Counted from the first letter of the stretch, positions 11,894-21,699 are shown. The stretch: 64,000 nucleotides of DNA from Pyrus communis (GCF_963583255.1 NC_084817.1:17837989-17901988); one strand, 5' to 3'. Notes: generated by a model from the sequence alone, not told the origin. Numbers and translations: made by a program.

Positions 11894-12579
11894 ATGGGAA
11901 TTCAAGGAACTTTGGAGTACTTATCAGATCTATTAAGTAGTGCCAAAAAAGGCAAGAAGAAGAAGCAAATGCAAACGGTAGCCGTCAAAATCAGGATGGA
12001 CTGTGAAGGTTGTGCCCGCAAGGTCAAGAATGTCCTCTCCGGCGTAAAAGGTGCGCTTAATTAATTCATTTCCATATATTTTTTTGGAATGTTCGCTTAT
12101 TAGACTGTGAATCTAAAACTTTAGTTTGGAATGTTCACTTATTCACAATAGGCTATATGTATGCCTTGGTGATTTAAATAAATTTGAGCCTCTCCCTCCT
12201 ATTCACAATTAGTTTTAGTGTGGAAACTAAACTTCCTCTGGTTTTGGTGTGAATTAATTCACTATGATGATTGTTTGCAGGTGCTAAATCAGTGGACGTC
12301 GACTTGAAGCAGCAGAAGGCAACTGTGACTGGATATAATGTTGAGGCAAAGAAAGTGTTGAAGGCAGCTCAGTCAACAAAGAAGAAGTGTGAGTTGTGGC
12401 CTTATGTTCCGTACAATCTGGTGGCTCATCCTTACATTTCTCAGGCATATGACAAGAAGGCACCTCCTAATATGGTCAGGAAAGTTGCTGACACTTCAAA
12501 CATCACTGAGACTGCCGTGGACGACCGCTACATAGTCATGTTCAGCGATGACAATCCTAATGCCTGCTCTGTTATGTAG
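11894..12579 (+). CDS. Heavy metal-associated isoprenylated plant protein (HIPP)
   Basis: Two exons, 11894-12050 and 12281-12579, joined in phase 1 with GT-AG borders, give 151 residues. The protein opens MGIQGTLEYLSDLLSSAK, has a lysine-rich stretch, then the HMA metal-binding domain with its MDCEGCARKV metal site (the paired cysteines of MxCxxC). Next come KSVDVDLKQQKATVTGY and a conserved WPYVPYNLVAHPYISQAYDK segment, and the end is CSVM, a CaaX farnesylation box. Both architecture and the N-terminal block fit the HIPP20-27 subgroup, which bind metals such as Cd/Cu/Zn and are membrane- or nucleus-associated through prenylation. A TATA-like TATATAAATA lies at 11747-11756. An LTR retroelement starts 30 bp after the stop, so the native 3' UTR is displaced. 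Confidence 0.93.
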
Positions 12580-12608
12580 CTAGATTATTAATATATCTAT
12601 AATAATCA

Positions 12609-12869
12609 TGTTAAAAATATTAAAGGTACAAGTTAGCAATACAGTTAGAAATATAGTTAGCAATACAGTTAGCAAGTTTGTTAGTATTTGGTTAGAGTTG
12701 TTAGGCTTACTAGTATAAAAACAAAGTGTGTAATCTTTATTTAGTTCAGTCAATACAAATCATATATCTCTCTCTAAACTCTCTCTCAAAGATCTCTGTG
12801 TTCATCCTTCTGTTCATCGTTTCTTCTTGATTTTCTCTTCAATTCCCAAACATTTCAATGTAGTTAACA
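12609..12869 (+). repeat. 5' LTR of the gene-capturing element
   Basis: 261 bp, TGTTAAAAATATT ... GTAGTTAACA, with TG/CA ends. It contains AGTATAAAAACAAAGTGTG (TATA box, about 12713) and a CT-rich stretch. The same sequence recurs in the two halves of the 3' LTR at 16396-16481 and 19969-20139. Confidence 0.88.
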
Positions 12870-12881
12870 TGGTATCAAAGC
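12870..12881 (+). other. Primer binding site (initiator tRNA-Met type)
   Basis: TGGTATCAAAGC abuts the LTR end. It differs by one base from TGGTATCAGAGC, the standard plant iMet primer site, which is seen intact in the Cassandra element at 21333. Confidence 0.85.
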
Positions 12882-13108
12882 CACTAGGCCCACGCCATGG
12901 ATTTTGGTGATTCCACTTCCCATTATTTTTCATCTGTTTCTAGCTTAATTTCTTTCCAAATTTTCATTAGATGTTATGATAAGTTTCTGGGTGCTTCCGC
13001 GATCATTCTTTTATTTCTAGGCTGATTTCTTTCTGATCAAATTCATGAGTCTCTCCGTTCCCGATCGAAAGCGAGAGATCGAAAGTTGGAGAAAATTTCA
13101 GAGCAAAA

Positions 13109-13332
13109 ATGGCGGCGGAGCAAATGCAAAGAGTTGCATCTCCATCGTCGCAATCGGTTAAGGCACCAAAGAAGAACAGAATTCAGGTCTCCAACACCAA
13201 GAAACCACTTTTCTTCTATGTCAATCTTGCTAAGAGGTACATAAAGTAGCACAATGAGGTTGAGCTCTCTTCACTGGGGATGGCAATCACCACGAGTATC
13301 ACTATTTCGAAAGATTTACTTAAAGATATGAA
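13109..13332 (+). pseudogene. Captured Alba-domain gene fragment (At2g34160/At1g29250-like)
   Basis: The frame from ATG 13109 reads MAAEQMQRVASPSSQSVKAP, then KKNRIQVSNTKKPLFFYVNL and AKRYIK. A TAG stop follows (13247-13249, where relatives have Gln), and after it HNEVELSSLGMAITT. The block KNRIQVSNTKKPLFFYVNLA and the VELSxLGMAI motif belong to the plant Alba-like DNA/RNA-binding proteins. The copy lacks introns here, loses similarity after about 13330 and lacks the C-terminal half. It sits just after the retroelement leader in sense orientation, so it would lie within the element's transcript. Confidence 0.85.
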
Positions 13333-13444
13333 TCTTTCTCCATTTTTGGGTTTGATTTTCTGTGACTCTTGGAATGTTTAGAGAAATGGAAATTGGTGAA
13401 AGTTCTTGCCTGGAATCGGAGATATTTCTAGAAGTGGGTGCTTC

Positions 13445-13706
13445 ACCTTCCAACGAATCTACCCACGTTAGGAGTTATTCATATTAGTCTTCGAAAGGAT
13501 CATCTGAATTTTTTGGGTAGCCAACCCACCAACCTACCAGTCTACTTCCTGTGTATCTACACAATCTTAAAGCATCATGTTTTGCAGCTTCCACGAAATC
13601 TTCCTTCTCAATTGCATCTTCAAGTTGAAACTTGAGAATAGAGGCGAAGCTCTCAGCTTGTTTAACTTCGGAGAAATGGCAGCTCCATCGATTCCAATCT
13701 CATTCC
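13445..13706 (-). pseudogene. Captured EXECUTER-like gene fragment (antisense)
   Basis: On the minus strand the frame reads [33 protein letters not shown], then [20 protein letters not shown] and SDDPF. After a one-base frame change comes ITPNVGRFVGR. The UVR-like [15 protein letters not shown] helix followed by [15 protein letters not shown]...DDPFGRLIRITPxVGRFVGR is my recollection of EXECUTER1/2, chloroplast singlet-oxygen signalling proteins. Relative to that order, about 30 residues between EAAK and ASRLCRYTG are missing. An in-frame TGA replaces an Arg codon in the RLIRI segment. The fragment is opposite in orientation to the host retroelement. Confidence 0.7.
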
Positions 13707-13719
13707 AATGAAGACCCGA

Positions 13720-15180
13720 ATCAGTCACTAACATTTGATCTTCATCGGAATTAGGGTTTTCCTCAGAATCTTGTGCTGCTTCACCAGAATCTTGTGATTC
13801 TTATTTGCTGGAATCTGGAATTTGTGTCTTCTTCCTCCCTAATGGGTTCTTGTCTATCATGTGTTCAATCTTATGTGTCAATGAAATTTCAGTAAAGTGA
13901 TATATTTGGCAGGACGTGATGGTATCTTGGGTGGTCTACCTTTAGTGGATAATCTTGAGGAAGAGTGCATCAATCTTTTCTTCCTCATTGATGCAAGCTT
14001 TTTCTCATGAGCAGCTTCCTGGAGGATCTTTTTTCCATTGACATATGCAATTGCATGTTGATGGCCACTCTCATTGGCAAGATCAGGATCTGCAGATTTT
14101 GGTATGGTTCTCTGATTCTACCTTCCATAATGTTTCATTGAACTTGCACTAGATTTAGGTATGGTTCTTGAAGTTCTTGAAGTCTAGTTGTTGTTCTAGG
14201 ATTGGTGATCTTGCTATAATCTTTTCTGGTGGCGCTGTTGGAATTAGGTCATTACATTTCTTTGTTTCTTTAATTCTGCACATAAGGTGTTTATGTTTTT
14301 GGGTCAATAAAATTTTATGCAGTGTTGGTGCAAATTCTATATGATCTATTTTAGGGTTTTGAGTATATGATTAAGGCTGATTGCAAGAAATGTTGGTAGT
14401 TGAAGAAATTTATGAAGTTGCTTGTTCAGAGAGTTGTCAATTGTTGAAGTTTATGAGTTTTATGAATTGAGAATTGATAAGGCCGATGCCAAGAATGTGT
14501 GAGTATATAGTATTCATTGAAGTTGATAATTGAAGAAGGTCGAAGTCAGAAATTAGTGAATTTGTTACGTATATTGAGTAGCATTTGTTGAATTTGTAGA
14601 GTTGTTGAAACTATTGAGTTGTTTTCTCTGAGAATTCGTGAAAGTTAGGAATACATTGTTGTTTCTTGAAAGTGTTTAGTCATCAATATGTCTGATAAAT
14701 CAGTGAGAATTGAGAATTTGCTAGGAATGCTATCTTCCTTCGTTCTCTTAAATTCATGAAAGATTTAGTGACTGAATGTGTCTGTGTTACTCAATTAATT
14801 TGTTGCACGAAGTCAATTTTCTTGTAAGTTTTTCTGGCTTCTTCAAGTTGTGTCTGATATTTGGTTTAGAGATTATTGCTCCGGATTGTTACTAAAATTT
14901 TGCTCAGTCTCTTTATTGGGTTTAATGGTTATGCAAATATTGATATGTTTGGAGAAATGGGTATGGATTCTTGGGTTTAATTGCTACTAATATCTTTAGG
15001 GTGTTCATTATTGAATTACTCAGAAAATTTTGCAGTATCCAATTCTTGTATCTCTGCTCCACTGATTTTTTACAATTCTGTTGAGGAGTTAGTGCAGTAA
15101 TTTTCTCTTATCTCAACCTATAATGTTGAGTCTAACTAGCTCATTTGTTAGCATGTATCTATTGTAAGTTCGGTTATACG
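13720..15180. other. Internal retroelement sequence, unassigned
   Basis: No frame with recognisable domains. Repeated short phrases such as AAGGCCGATGCCA and TGAAGTTG(A)TTGAAG occur through 14370-14660. This may be another captured fragment or a decayed leader; I cannot assign it. Confidence 0.35.
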
Positions 15181-15189
15181 ATGAAGTTT

Positions 15190-15345
15190 GAAGAAGTTGT
15201 TAACAATAAATCCCACAAAGGATAATTCTGTGATGTGAATAGGTAAATCCCATGAAGGGTAGAAGAAGTTGTTAACGGTAAAACCCATGAAGGGTAATTC
15301 CGTGATGTGAGTAGGTAAATCCCACGAAGGGTAATCCTACATAGA
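15190..15345 (+). repeat. 71-bp tandem repeat with AAATCCCACGAAGGGTAAT core
   Basis: GAAGAAGTTGTTAAC recurs at 15190 and about 15261, each followed by CCCATGAAGGGTA and GTGATGTGARTAGGTAAATC phrases. Related isolated units follow at about 15408 and 15509-15550. The array is inside the retroelement, before the zinc-finger fragment. Confidence 0.75.
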
Positions 15346-15667
15346 TGTTGATTTTTTGTTGTTGAAATTGTGAAGGCCGATGCCATTGTTAAGAGTAGTT
15401 GTTTTTGGGTGAAATTCACAAAGGGCAATCCCGTGGTACTATAGTTAAGGCTAATGCCACACTATAGTTTGTTAATTTTCTGTTTTAAAGGCCAAAGCTA
15501 ATGTTAAATGATGTTGTTGACGGTATATCCCATGAAGGGTAATCCTACAAGAAATTATGATAATCGGCATGAGGGTGTGTTACAACTTTACAAGAGGTTG
15601 TTCTTTGATTGAAGCTCCTATGAAAGGCAGAGGAAGGTTGGACTTTTGGATGTGTGTAGCATAGTTC

Positions 15668-16336
15668 ATGAAAAGGTCGAAAAGATTGAGGTACAAGATT
15701 ACTAATTCAAGTTGTTCTTTTTCTAGTGTTAATGAATCTAAGTATGTCACTGAATTTGGGGAAGAAGTAGTAGAAAGGGCAATTTGTTTGATGATCATAT
15801 CTGGTTGTGGAAGCAATTGGGGTCGAATTAGTTCTAACACTAAATCTTCGAATAATAATTCCTTGTCTTTAGAGGTTCAATCACTAGGCTTAAAGAATTG
15901 GATCATGGGAAATAAGGGTGGTGTTTCTGTTTGTGATGATATTGTGAAATTGGTTGATTGCATTTTAGTTTGTAAGAATGTCTTTGTTGAGAAGAAAGTT
16001 TTTGAATTTAGCGAAAATAATTTTAGGTTTCATAATGATGAGGAAAAGAGTGTCGGCATGGAAGATAGGTTCTTCAAGGGTGTTGCCAAGCTTGAATGCA
16101 GTGATAATTCAACTGGAGAAGTGAAGACAAAAAGAGTTATTGAGAATATGGGTCACAAGTGCTCCATCTACTTGAAGGTGTTCGCAATAGGCCAAGCGTT
16201 GGGTGGCCACAAGAGAGTTCATTTCGGCAAAGACCCCGAGATAGGTGCAGAAGAGTCCAAAGTGCTGAAGCAGAAGTTTTTTCTAACATCTGTGATGCAT
16301 TTGTTCAACTCTGTGTTCGGTTTTTTGGTTTCATAG
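15668..16336 (+). pseudogene. Captured ZAT-type C2H2 zinc-finger gene fragment
   Basis: A 222-codon open frame starts MKRSKRLRYKITNSSCSFSS and is rich in Ser, Glu and Lys. It ends with one C2H2-like finger, HKCSIYLKVFAIGQALGGHK followed by RVHF, carrying the plant QALGGH signature. In ZAT1/4/9-type repressors this finger reads CxICxKVF; here the second zinc-binding Cys is Tyr, so the finger should not fold normally. The other fingers of ZAT proteins are missing and the C-terminus runs into retroelement DNA. The long open frame is notable for a captured fragment. There is no evidence that it is translated. Confidence 0.8.
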
Positions 16337-16395
16337 TAGTGATTGCAGATGTTCTTCCAATCTCAAACTGGGTTTCCCTAGTTGAGATTGAGGGG

Positions 16396-16481
16396 AATTT
16401 TAAGGGTACAAGTCAACGATACAGTTAGAAATATAATTAGCAATACAGTTAGCAAGTTTGCTAGTATTTGGTTAGAGTTGT
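16396..16481 (+). repeat. 3' LTR of the gene-capturing element, left part
   Basis: Matches the first part of the 5' LTR (GGTACAAGT..AACGATACAG, GCTAGTATTTGGTTAGAGTTGT) and stops at the CACTA insertion. The LTR start appears mutated from TGTTAA to ATTTTA. A purine tract, GATTGAGGGGA, precedes it. Confidence 0.82.
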
Positions 16482-18349
16482 CACTACAACAAAAAACACT
16501 TTGCGCAACGAAAAATTTCAAATTTTTTAATTTTTTTTGTTTTAAAATTTTTTAATTAAAATAAATAAATTTAATATTTTGAGCAATGAAATATTTTGTC
16601 ATGCAAGGTTTTTGACTTATTGTTTTATGATTTCTCTTATATTAATTTAATTATATTAATTTTTCGAATTTTTACTTTTTAATTTTAATTTAATTGTATG
16701 ATTTTATTTTTTTAATTACTTTAATTTAAATTGACATATTCAAAATAAAATTACATATGAAAAATAGTGATCAAATTATCCAATATATATAATATATTCA
16801 AAATGTACACATAAATTAACAAAGTACAATAATAAAATCCTAATATAAATCTATTGTGGTGGTAGTGGTGGAGGATATGTTTCGATAGCGTCCTAATCCT
16901 CAACTTTAGCCATCAAAGTCTCGACGATTCCCTACAAAAAAAACAAATATGGTCAAATAACAAAAAAATAACATAAAATAATAACAAAAATTTGGCATAA
17001 TCTCCCCTAAAATTGGTATACCCCAAACTCCAATCCTCACCCTATACTTAACCCCAAACCCCGCACAAACTTAAAACTAACTCCAAAAACACATATTAAT
17101 GAAAAAAAATTTAAAATTTGGGGAGAATATACATTTTGGCAAGATTGAGAGTGAGTGAGAATGAGAGGGAGGAGTGAGTGTGAGAGAATTAGAGGAGATA
17201 ATGAGAGAGAGATGAGAGAGTGAGTGAGAGTGAGAGATGGTGAAGAGAGTGATGAGAGAGTGAGTGAGAGTGACACATAGTGAAGAGAGATGAGAGATTA
17301 AGTGAGAGGAGTGAGTGTGAGAGAGAGGGTTAGATTTGGGGAGAGGGAAAGAGAGAGGAGAGGTAAAAGTAGAGAAAGCCATTGAGAAAATGGTTGAGGA
17401 CTTATTTTGGTTTTAAAAACCGTATCACTTTGCGCGACGAAGGATACGAGTTTGCGCGACGAAATATTGGTCACGCAAAGTCTTAAAAAAATTAAAAAAA
17501 AATTCCCGCGTCCCATTTTTTGTGCCCGCCCAAATTTTTAGAGTTTTGCTTGACGAAAAATTGGTCGCGCAAAGTCTTAAAAAAATAAAAATAAAAAAAT
17601 TCTCACATCCCATTTTTGGCTCCCGTCCAAATTTAAGGATTTTGCGCGACGAAATATTGGTTCCGCAAAGTGTTAAAAAAATTTAAAAAAAAAATTCAAA
17701 AATTTCCCATGTCCATTGTTGGTGCCCCCCAAAATTTTTAGAGTTTTGCGTGACGAAGTGTTGGTCATGTAAAGTTTTGCGCGACAAAATATTGGTTCGT
17801 CGCGCAGTATTTGTAAAAATAATTGTTATGAATAATAAAAAATAATATTATTTTATTTTACGATTTAAAATATAAATAAATTAAAATAAATAGGGTTTAG
17901 GTGACCAAATATGTTTTCATCGCGCAAAGAAAATAACAAAAAATAAAGAAATAATTTAGTTTAACAATATAAAATATAAAAATAAGTAAATAAGGGTTAG
18001 GCGACAAAATATTGATATTCGTTGAGCAAAGTTTTTGAAGAATAATAAAAACTTATGAAAACAACTATATCTTAAAATTTATAATGTAAAATTAAATAAA
18101 AAATAAATTGGTTTGCCCGACACATGTTTACATTATGACGTTGCGCTATTGGTTTTTGTGCAACGACCCCATTGTGGCATCACACAAGTCATATTTTTCT
18201 TTAAAAAAATTATTATAAAGTTTACTGAAAATTTGACTTTACTCCCTTCAAATTTTTTTTTTTTTTTTTTACATAAAACCCACAATAATATATTTTTCTA
18301 ACAGAAACCCAATCCTAACTACAATAATAAATTTAAAGCTACTAATATA

Positions 18350-18542
18350 TGTCACATCCCAGACTCCAACCTCTCAGATATTGTCCGCTTTGGCATTCTG
18401 GGCCTAGACTATGTCGCAGTCACCCAGCTACCGCACGGTTTTGTTTTTGCAGGCCGTAGCCCCAAAAGGCCTCTCTGAAGTTAAAGCTCTGGGCATGGAT
18501 ATATAAGGCCCAAAGACCACGCCCTCACGGGCGATGTGGGAT

Positions 18543-18548
<6 letters not shown>
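18350..18548 (-). repeat. Solo LTR of a Cassandra-related TRIM
   Basis: On the minus strand it begins TGTAGTATCCCACATCGCCC, ends GGGATGTGACA, and contains GCCAAAGCGGACAATATC. All three are shared with the Cassandra LTRs at 21054-21694, but the 5S-like middle is replaced by other sequence. It is followed by a (TA)n tract at 18547-18589. Flanking repeats are ambiguous because of the TA-rich flank. Confidence 0.72.
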
Positions 18549-18591
<43 letters not shown>

Positions 18592-18678
18592 CATTCAATT
18601 TCTTAAGTGTATACGTACAAAATAAATAAATTTAAAGCTACTTAATAAATACACACACACACACACACACCATTTAAC

Positions 18679-19570
18679 GATCCAATCGTCAAACTTGTTT
18701 ATATATACTTTGAGATCGTGTACCCCAAAAATTGCAAAAAAAACACATTCAGAAATTAGGTAACTGAACAAAACTTTTTGATGGTTATAAACAAAAAATC
18801 ACGATTTAACGGTTATTTTAACTCCGATTTTGATGATTTTTTACAGCTACACTCCTTGATCCTATATGAATATAATGAATGAATTTAATCTTCAATTTAA
18901 AATATTTATACTAGTGGAGTTATACTTAATGAAAGTATAAATAAACTCAAAGTGTTAGTGAATCTATTGTTTTGATGAGATACGCATTCTACAAAACTAG
19001 TTTCAATGATCCAACCGTCAAACTTGTTTGTATATACTTCGAGATCATATACCCCAAAAATCATAAATAACAAACATTCAGAGATCTAGTAACTGGACAA
19101 AACTTTTCAACGGTTATAAATCAGAAATCACGATTTCACGGTTATTTTAACTCCGATTTTGATGATCTTTTACAGCTACACTCCCTTACCCTATATGAAT
19201 ACAATAATTGAATTTGATCTTCAATTTAAAGTATTTACACTAGTCTTATGTTATATTTAATGAAAGTATAAATAAACTCTTAATTGTTAGTGAATATATT
19301 GTTTTGATGGGATACGCATTCTATGAAAGTAGTTTCAACGATCCAACCGTCAAACTTGTTTATATATATTTCGAGATCATATGCGCCAAAAATCGGAAAA
19401 AATAAACATTCAGATATCAAGTAATGGGACAAAACTTTTCAATGGTTATAAACAAAAAATCACGATTTAACGGTTATTTCAACTTTGATTTTGATGAGTT
19501 TTTGCAGCTACAATCCTTGACCCTATATGAATACAATGAACCAATTCGATCATCAATTTAAAAAATATAT
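18679..19570. repeat. About 330-bp tandem repeat, roughly 2.7 copies
   Basis: Copies start with GATCCAAYCGTCAAACTTGT at 18679, 19008 and 19340 (periods 329 and 332). Shared words include ATCACGATTTAACGGTTATT and GATACGCATTCTA. The last copy is partial. It lies inside the CACTA element. Confidence 0.88.
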
Positions 19571-19968
19571 TTTCTAACAAAAATTCAATCCTGAACTACA
19601 ATAATATATTTTTCTAAAAAAAAAATCTAATCCTAACTAAAATAATAAATTTAAAGCTACTTAATAAATATATATACTGTTCAATTTCTTAAGTGTTATA
19701 CGTACAAAATAAAAAAACGAAAATAAATTGGTTTAGGCGACGAAATATTTGGATTACGTCATGCAAAGATTTAAAAAAAAAAAAAATTTATTTTATTTAT
19801 TTTTGTAAAGACTTTGCACAATGAAGTGTGTTTCATCGCGGAAGACTTTGCGCGATGATATTGTTTGTTGTTCAAAGTGACTTCGTGCGATGATGTGTGT
19901 TTCGTCGTGCAAGACTCTGCGCGACGAAGTTTTGAATTTCATCGCGCAAGGGTTTTTTTTAACTAGTG

Positions 19969-20139
19969 TGTTAGGCTTACTAGTATAAAAACAAAGTGTG
20001 TAATCTTCATTTAATTCAGTCAATACAAATCATATTTCTTTCTCTAAACTCTTATCTCAAAGATCTCTATGTTCATCTTTCTGTTCATTGTTTCTTCTTG
20101 ATTTTCTCTTCAATTCCAAACATTTCAATGTAGTTAACA
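19969..20139 (+). repeat. 3' LTR of the gene-capturing element, right part
   Basis: After the duplicated TGT, the sequence resumes as TAGGCTTACTAGTATAAAAA and runs to TTTCAATGTAGTTAACA, matching the second part of the 5' LTR with a few substitutions. Confidence 0.9.
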
Positions 20140-21048
20140 AAAAAATGGATTAATTAACAAAATTGTGTTTTATGTGAGGCAGACATGCGTTTTGTTCATG
20201 GGTTTTGGTTAGAAGTTTGAACTGTCATATTTGCGTGGAGTTTTTGTGATTACAAGAGAAATATTAACCAATATTTTTTTACACCTCTAGCAATATTTTC
20301 AGAGATTAGGCCAAAGCTGAATACGTGGTTCATATGAAAATATAGGAATGTTAAAACCCTTTTTAGTTACGTGCCCCAGCAATAGATTAATTAATGAATT
20401 AATGCAGAAATGTAGGTGGGTTTTAGTCATAGAGTTTGAGTTTTATCTATGGTTTATCCAAAAGCAAATTTGAGAATTTTTTAATCTCAAATGACGTGAT
20501 AATGTTTTATTGGACAATTTGGATGTGGTTCCTAACTACCAATATTTTTTTATTCAAATCTTCGTGGTTTTTAGTTTTTTTATCGAAGTCCCTGACATTA
20601 ATGTAATAATGTATTTCTATGTAGGTTATAATATTTTTAAATTAAAAATGCAATTTGTAATTGTTTATATTAATGAGATTATAAATAAAACTCATAATTT
20701 ATGGGAATAAAAATATTAAAAATAAATTATACTCTTCAATATATTATATATATATACACACACATATGGGTACGTTCATCAAAACTAACCAAAAAATTAT
20801 TGTACCAAAACATATGTACATTTTTCAAACACAAAAAAAAAAAAAAAAAAGATATTAGGCTTAATAACATTATTAAATTTCTTCTATTAAGCTTGACATG
20901 ATACATTTTCTAATAAATAGAATGTACCCATATAAGTATAAAAAATGGATTAGAGAAAAATTGAATGGATTTTATATAAAAAATGGGTACATTTTATATT
21001 AAAAAAAAGTACATTTTTCATATAACAAATTGGTATATTTAAGAATGG
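20140..21048. other. No gene seen
   Basis: AT-rich DNA right of the LTR element; some of it was presumably the original HIPP 3' flank. Several TGGGTACATTT / AAGTACATTTTTCATAT phrases (20800-21050) suggest short diverged repeats. Confidence 0.4.
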
Positions 21049-21053
21049 GTACA

Positions 21054-21694
21054 TGTAACATCCCACATCGCCCAGGGGAATGGATCATGTAAGCCTTATA
21101 TGTATATTCCTATCTCTGCCTAGCACGAGACTTTTTGGGAATTCACTGGCTTCGGATTCCATTGGAACTCCAAAGTTAAGCGAGTTCACGCGAGAGCAAT
21201 CCCATGATGGGTGACCCACTGGGAAGTTCTCGTGTGAGTTCCCAGAAAAAAAACTGTGAGGGCTTGGTCAGGGCCCAAAGCGGACAATATCGTGCTACGG
21301 TGGAGTCGAGCCCGGGCCGGGATGTAACAATTTGGTATCAGAGCCAATCCTTGGCCGAATGTGTGCTGACGAGGACGTCGGGCCCCTAAGGGGGGTGAAT
21401 TGTAACATCTCACATCACCCAGGGGAATAGATAATGTAAGCCTTATATGTATATTATCATCTCTACCTAGCACGAGGCTTTTTGGGAATTCACTAGTTTC
21501 GGATTCCATCAGAACTCCGAAGTTAAGTGAGTTCGTGCGAAAGCAATCTCATGATGGGTGACCCACTGAGAAGTTCTCGTGTGACTTCCCAGAAACAAAA
21601 CTGTGAGGGTTTGGTTGGGGCCCAAAGTGGACAATATCGTGCTACGGTAGAATCGAGCCAGGGATGTGGTGGGGGCCCGAGCTGGGATGTGACA
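21054..21694 (+). mobile_element. Cassandra TRIM retrotransposon, complete
   Basis: 641 bp with 5' LTR 21054-21329, primer binding site TGGTATCAGAGCC (21333-21345), a tiny interior, polypurine tract AAGGGGGGTGAAT (21388-21400) and 3' LTR 21401-21694. The direct repeat GTACA flanks it (21049-21053 and 21695-21699). Both LTRs carry a 5S rRNA-derived domain, the defining feature of Cassandra. It has no coding capacity, as expected for a TRIM. The LTRs differ at many sites, so the insertion is not recent. Confidence 0.95.
21136..21243 (+). other. 5S rRNA-derived domain in 5' LTR
   Basis: GGATTCCATTGGAACTCC, AAAGTTAAGCG (A-box region) and GATGGGTGACCCACTGGGAA (C-box region) line up with plant 5S rRNA and keep the internal pol III promoter boxes, with substitutions. 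The same domain recurs at about 21488-21596 in the 3' LTR. It is not a functional 5S gene. Confidence 0.88.
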
Positions 21695-21699
21695 GTACA

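Larger units (their letters stand above)
16482..19968. mobile_element. Non-autonomous CACTA (En/Spm) element, TSD TGT
   Basis: Left end CACTACAACAAAAAACACTT, right end AACTAGTG (its complement begins CACTAGTT). TGT at 16479-16481 is duplicated at 19969-19971. Removing 3487 bp plus one TGT restores the LTR sequence seen intact at 12609-12869, which proves both boundaries. Subterminal regions carry many copies of TTGCGCGACGAA and its complement (16500, 17433-17800, 19735-19950), expected as transposase-binding sites. The interior has GAGTGAGA low-complexity DNA (17140-17360), a TRIM solo LTR and 330-bp tandem repeats, and no transposase. Confidence 0.95.
12609..20139 (+). mobile_element. LTR retroelement carrying host-gene fragments (nested CACTA in 3' LTR)
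   Basis: The 5' LTR is 12609-12869, followed directly by a tRNA-iMet type primer binding site TGGTATCAAAGC. The 3' LTR starts near 16396 after a purine tract GATTGAGGGGA, is interrupted by a CACTA element, and ends at 20139 with the same ...GTAGTTAACA as the 5' LTR. The internal 3.5 kb has no gag, protease, integrase or RT that I can find. It holds pieces of an Alba gene (+), an EXECUTER-like gene (-) and a ZAT zinc-finger gene (+). It would therefore be non-autonomous. I could not find an exact 5-bp target duplication (AATCA on the left, AAAAA on the right), which may reflect age. Confidence 0.85.

Noticed and set aside
17037..17613. Several minus-strand frames rich in Ser, Leu and His
   Set aside because: They translate GAGTGAGA and TTAAAAAAATTAAA low-complexity DNA and subterminal repeats of the CACTA element. 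The same composition appears in all frames.
12609..20139. A CRISPR-like or defence array from the repeated CCCATGAAGGGTAAT words
   Set aside because: This is a plant nuclear LTR element with a 71-bp tandem repeat; spacing and context do not fit CRISPR.
21136..21596. Possible 5S rRNA genes
   Set aside because: The similarity is real but partial, repeated in both LTRs of a TRIM with a target duplication and primer site. It is Cassandra, not rDNA.
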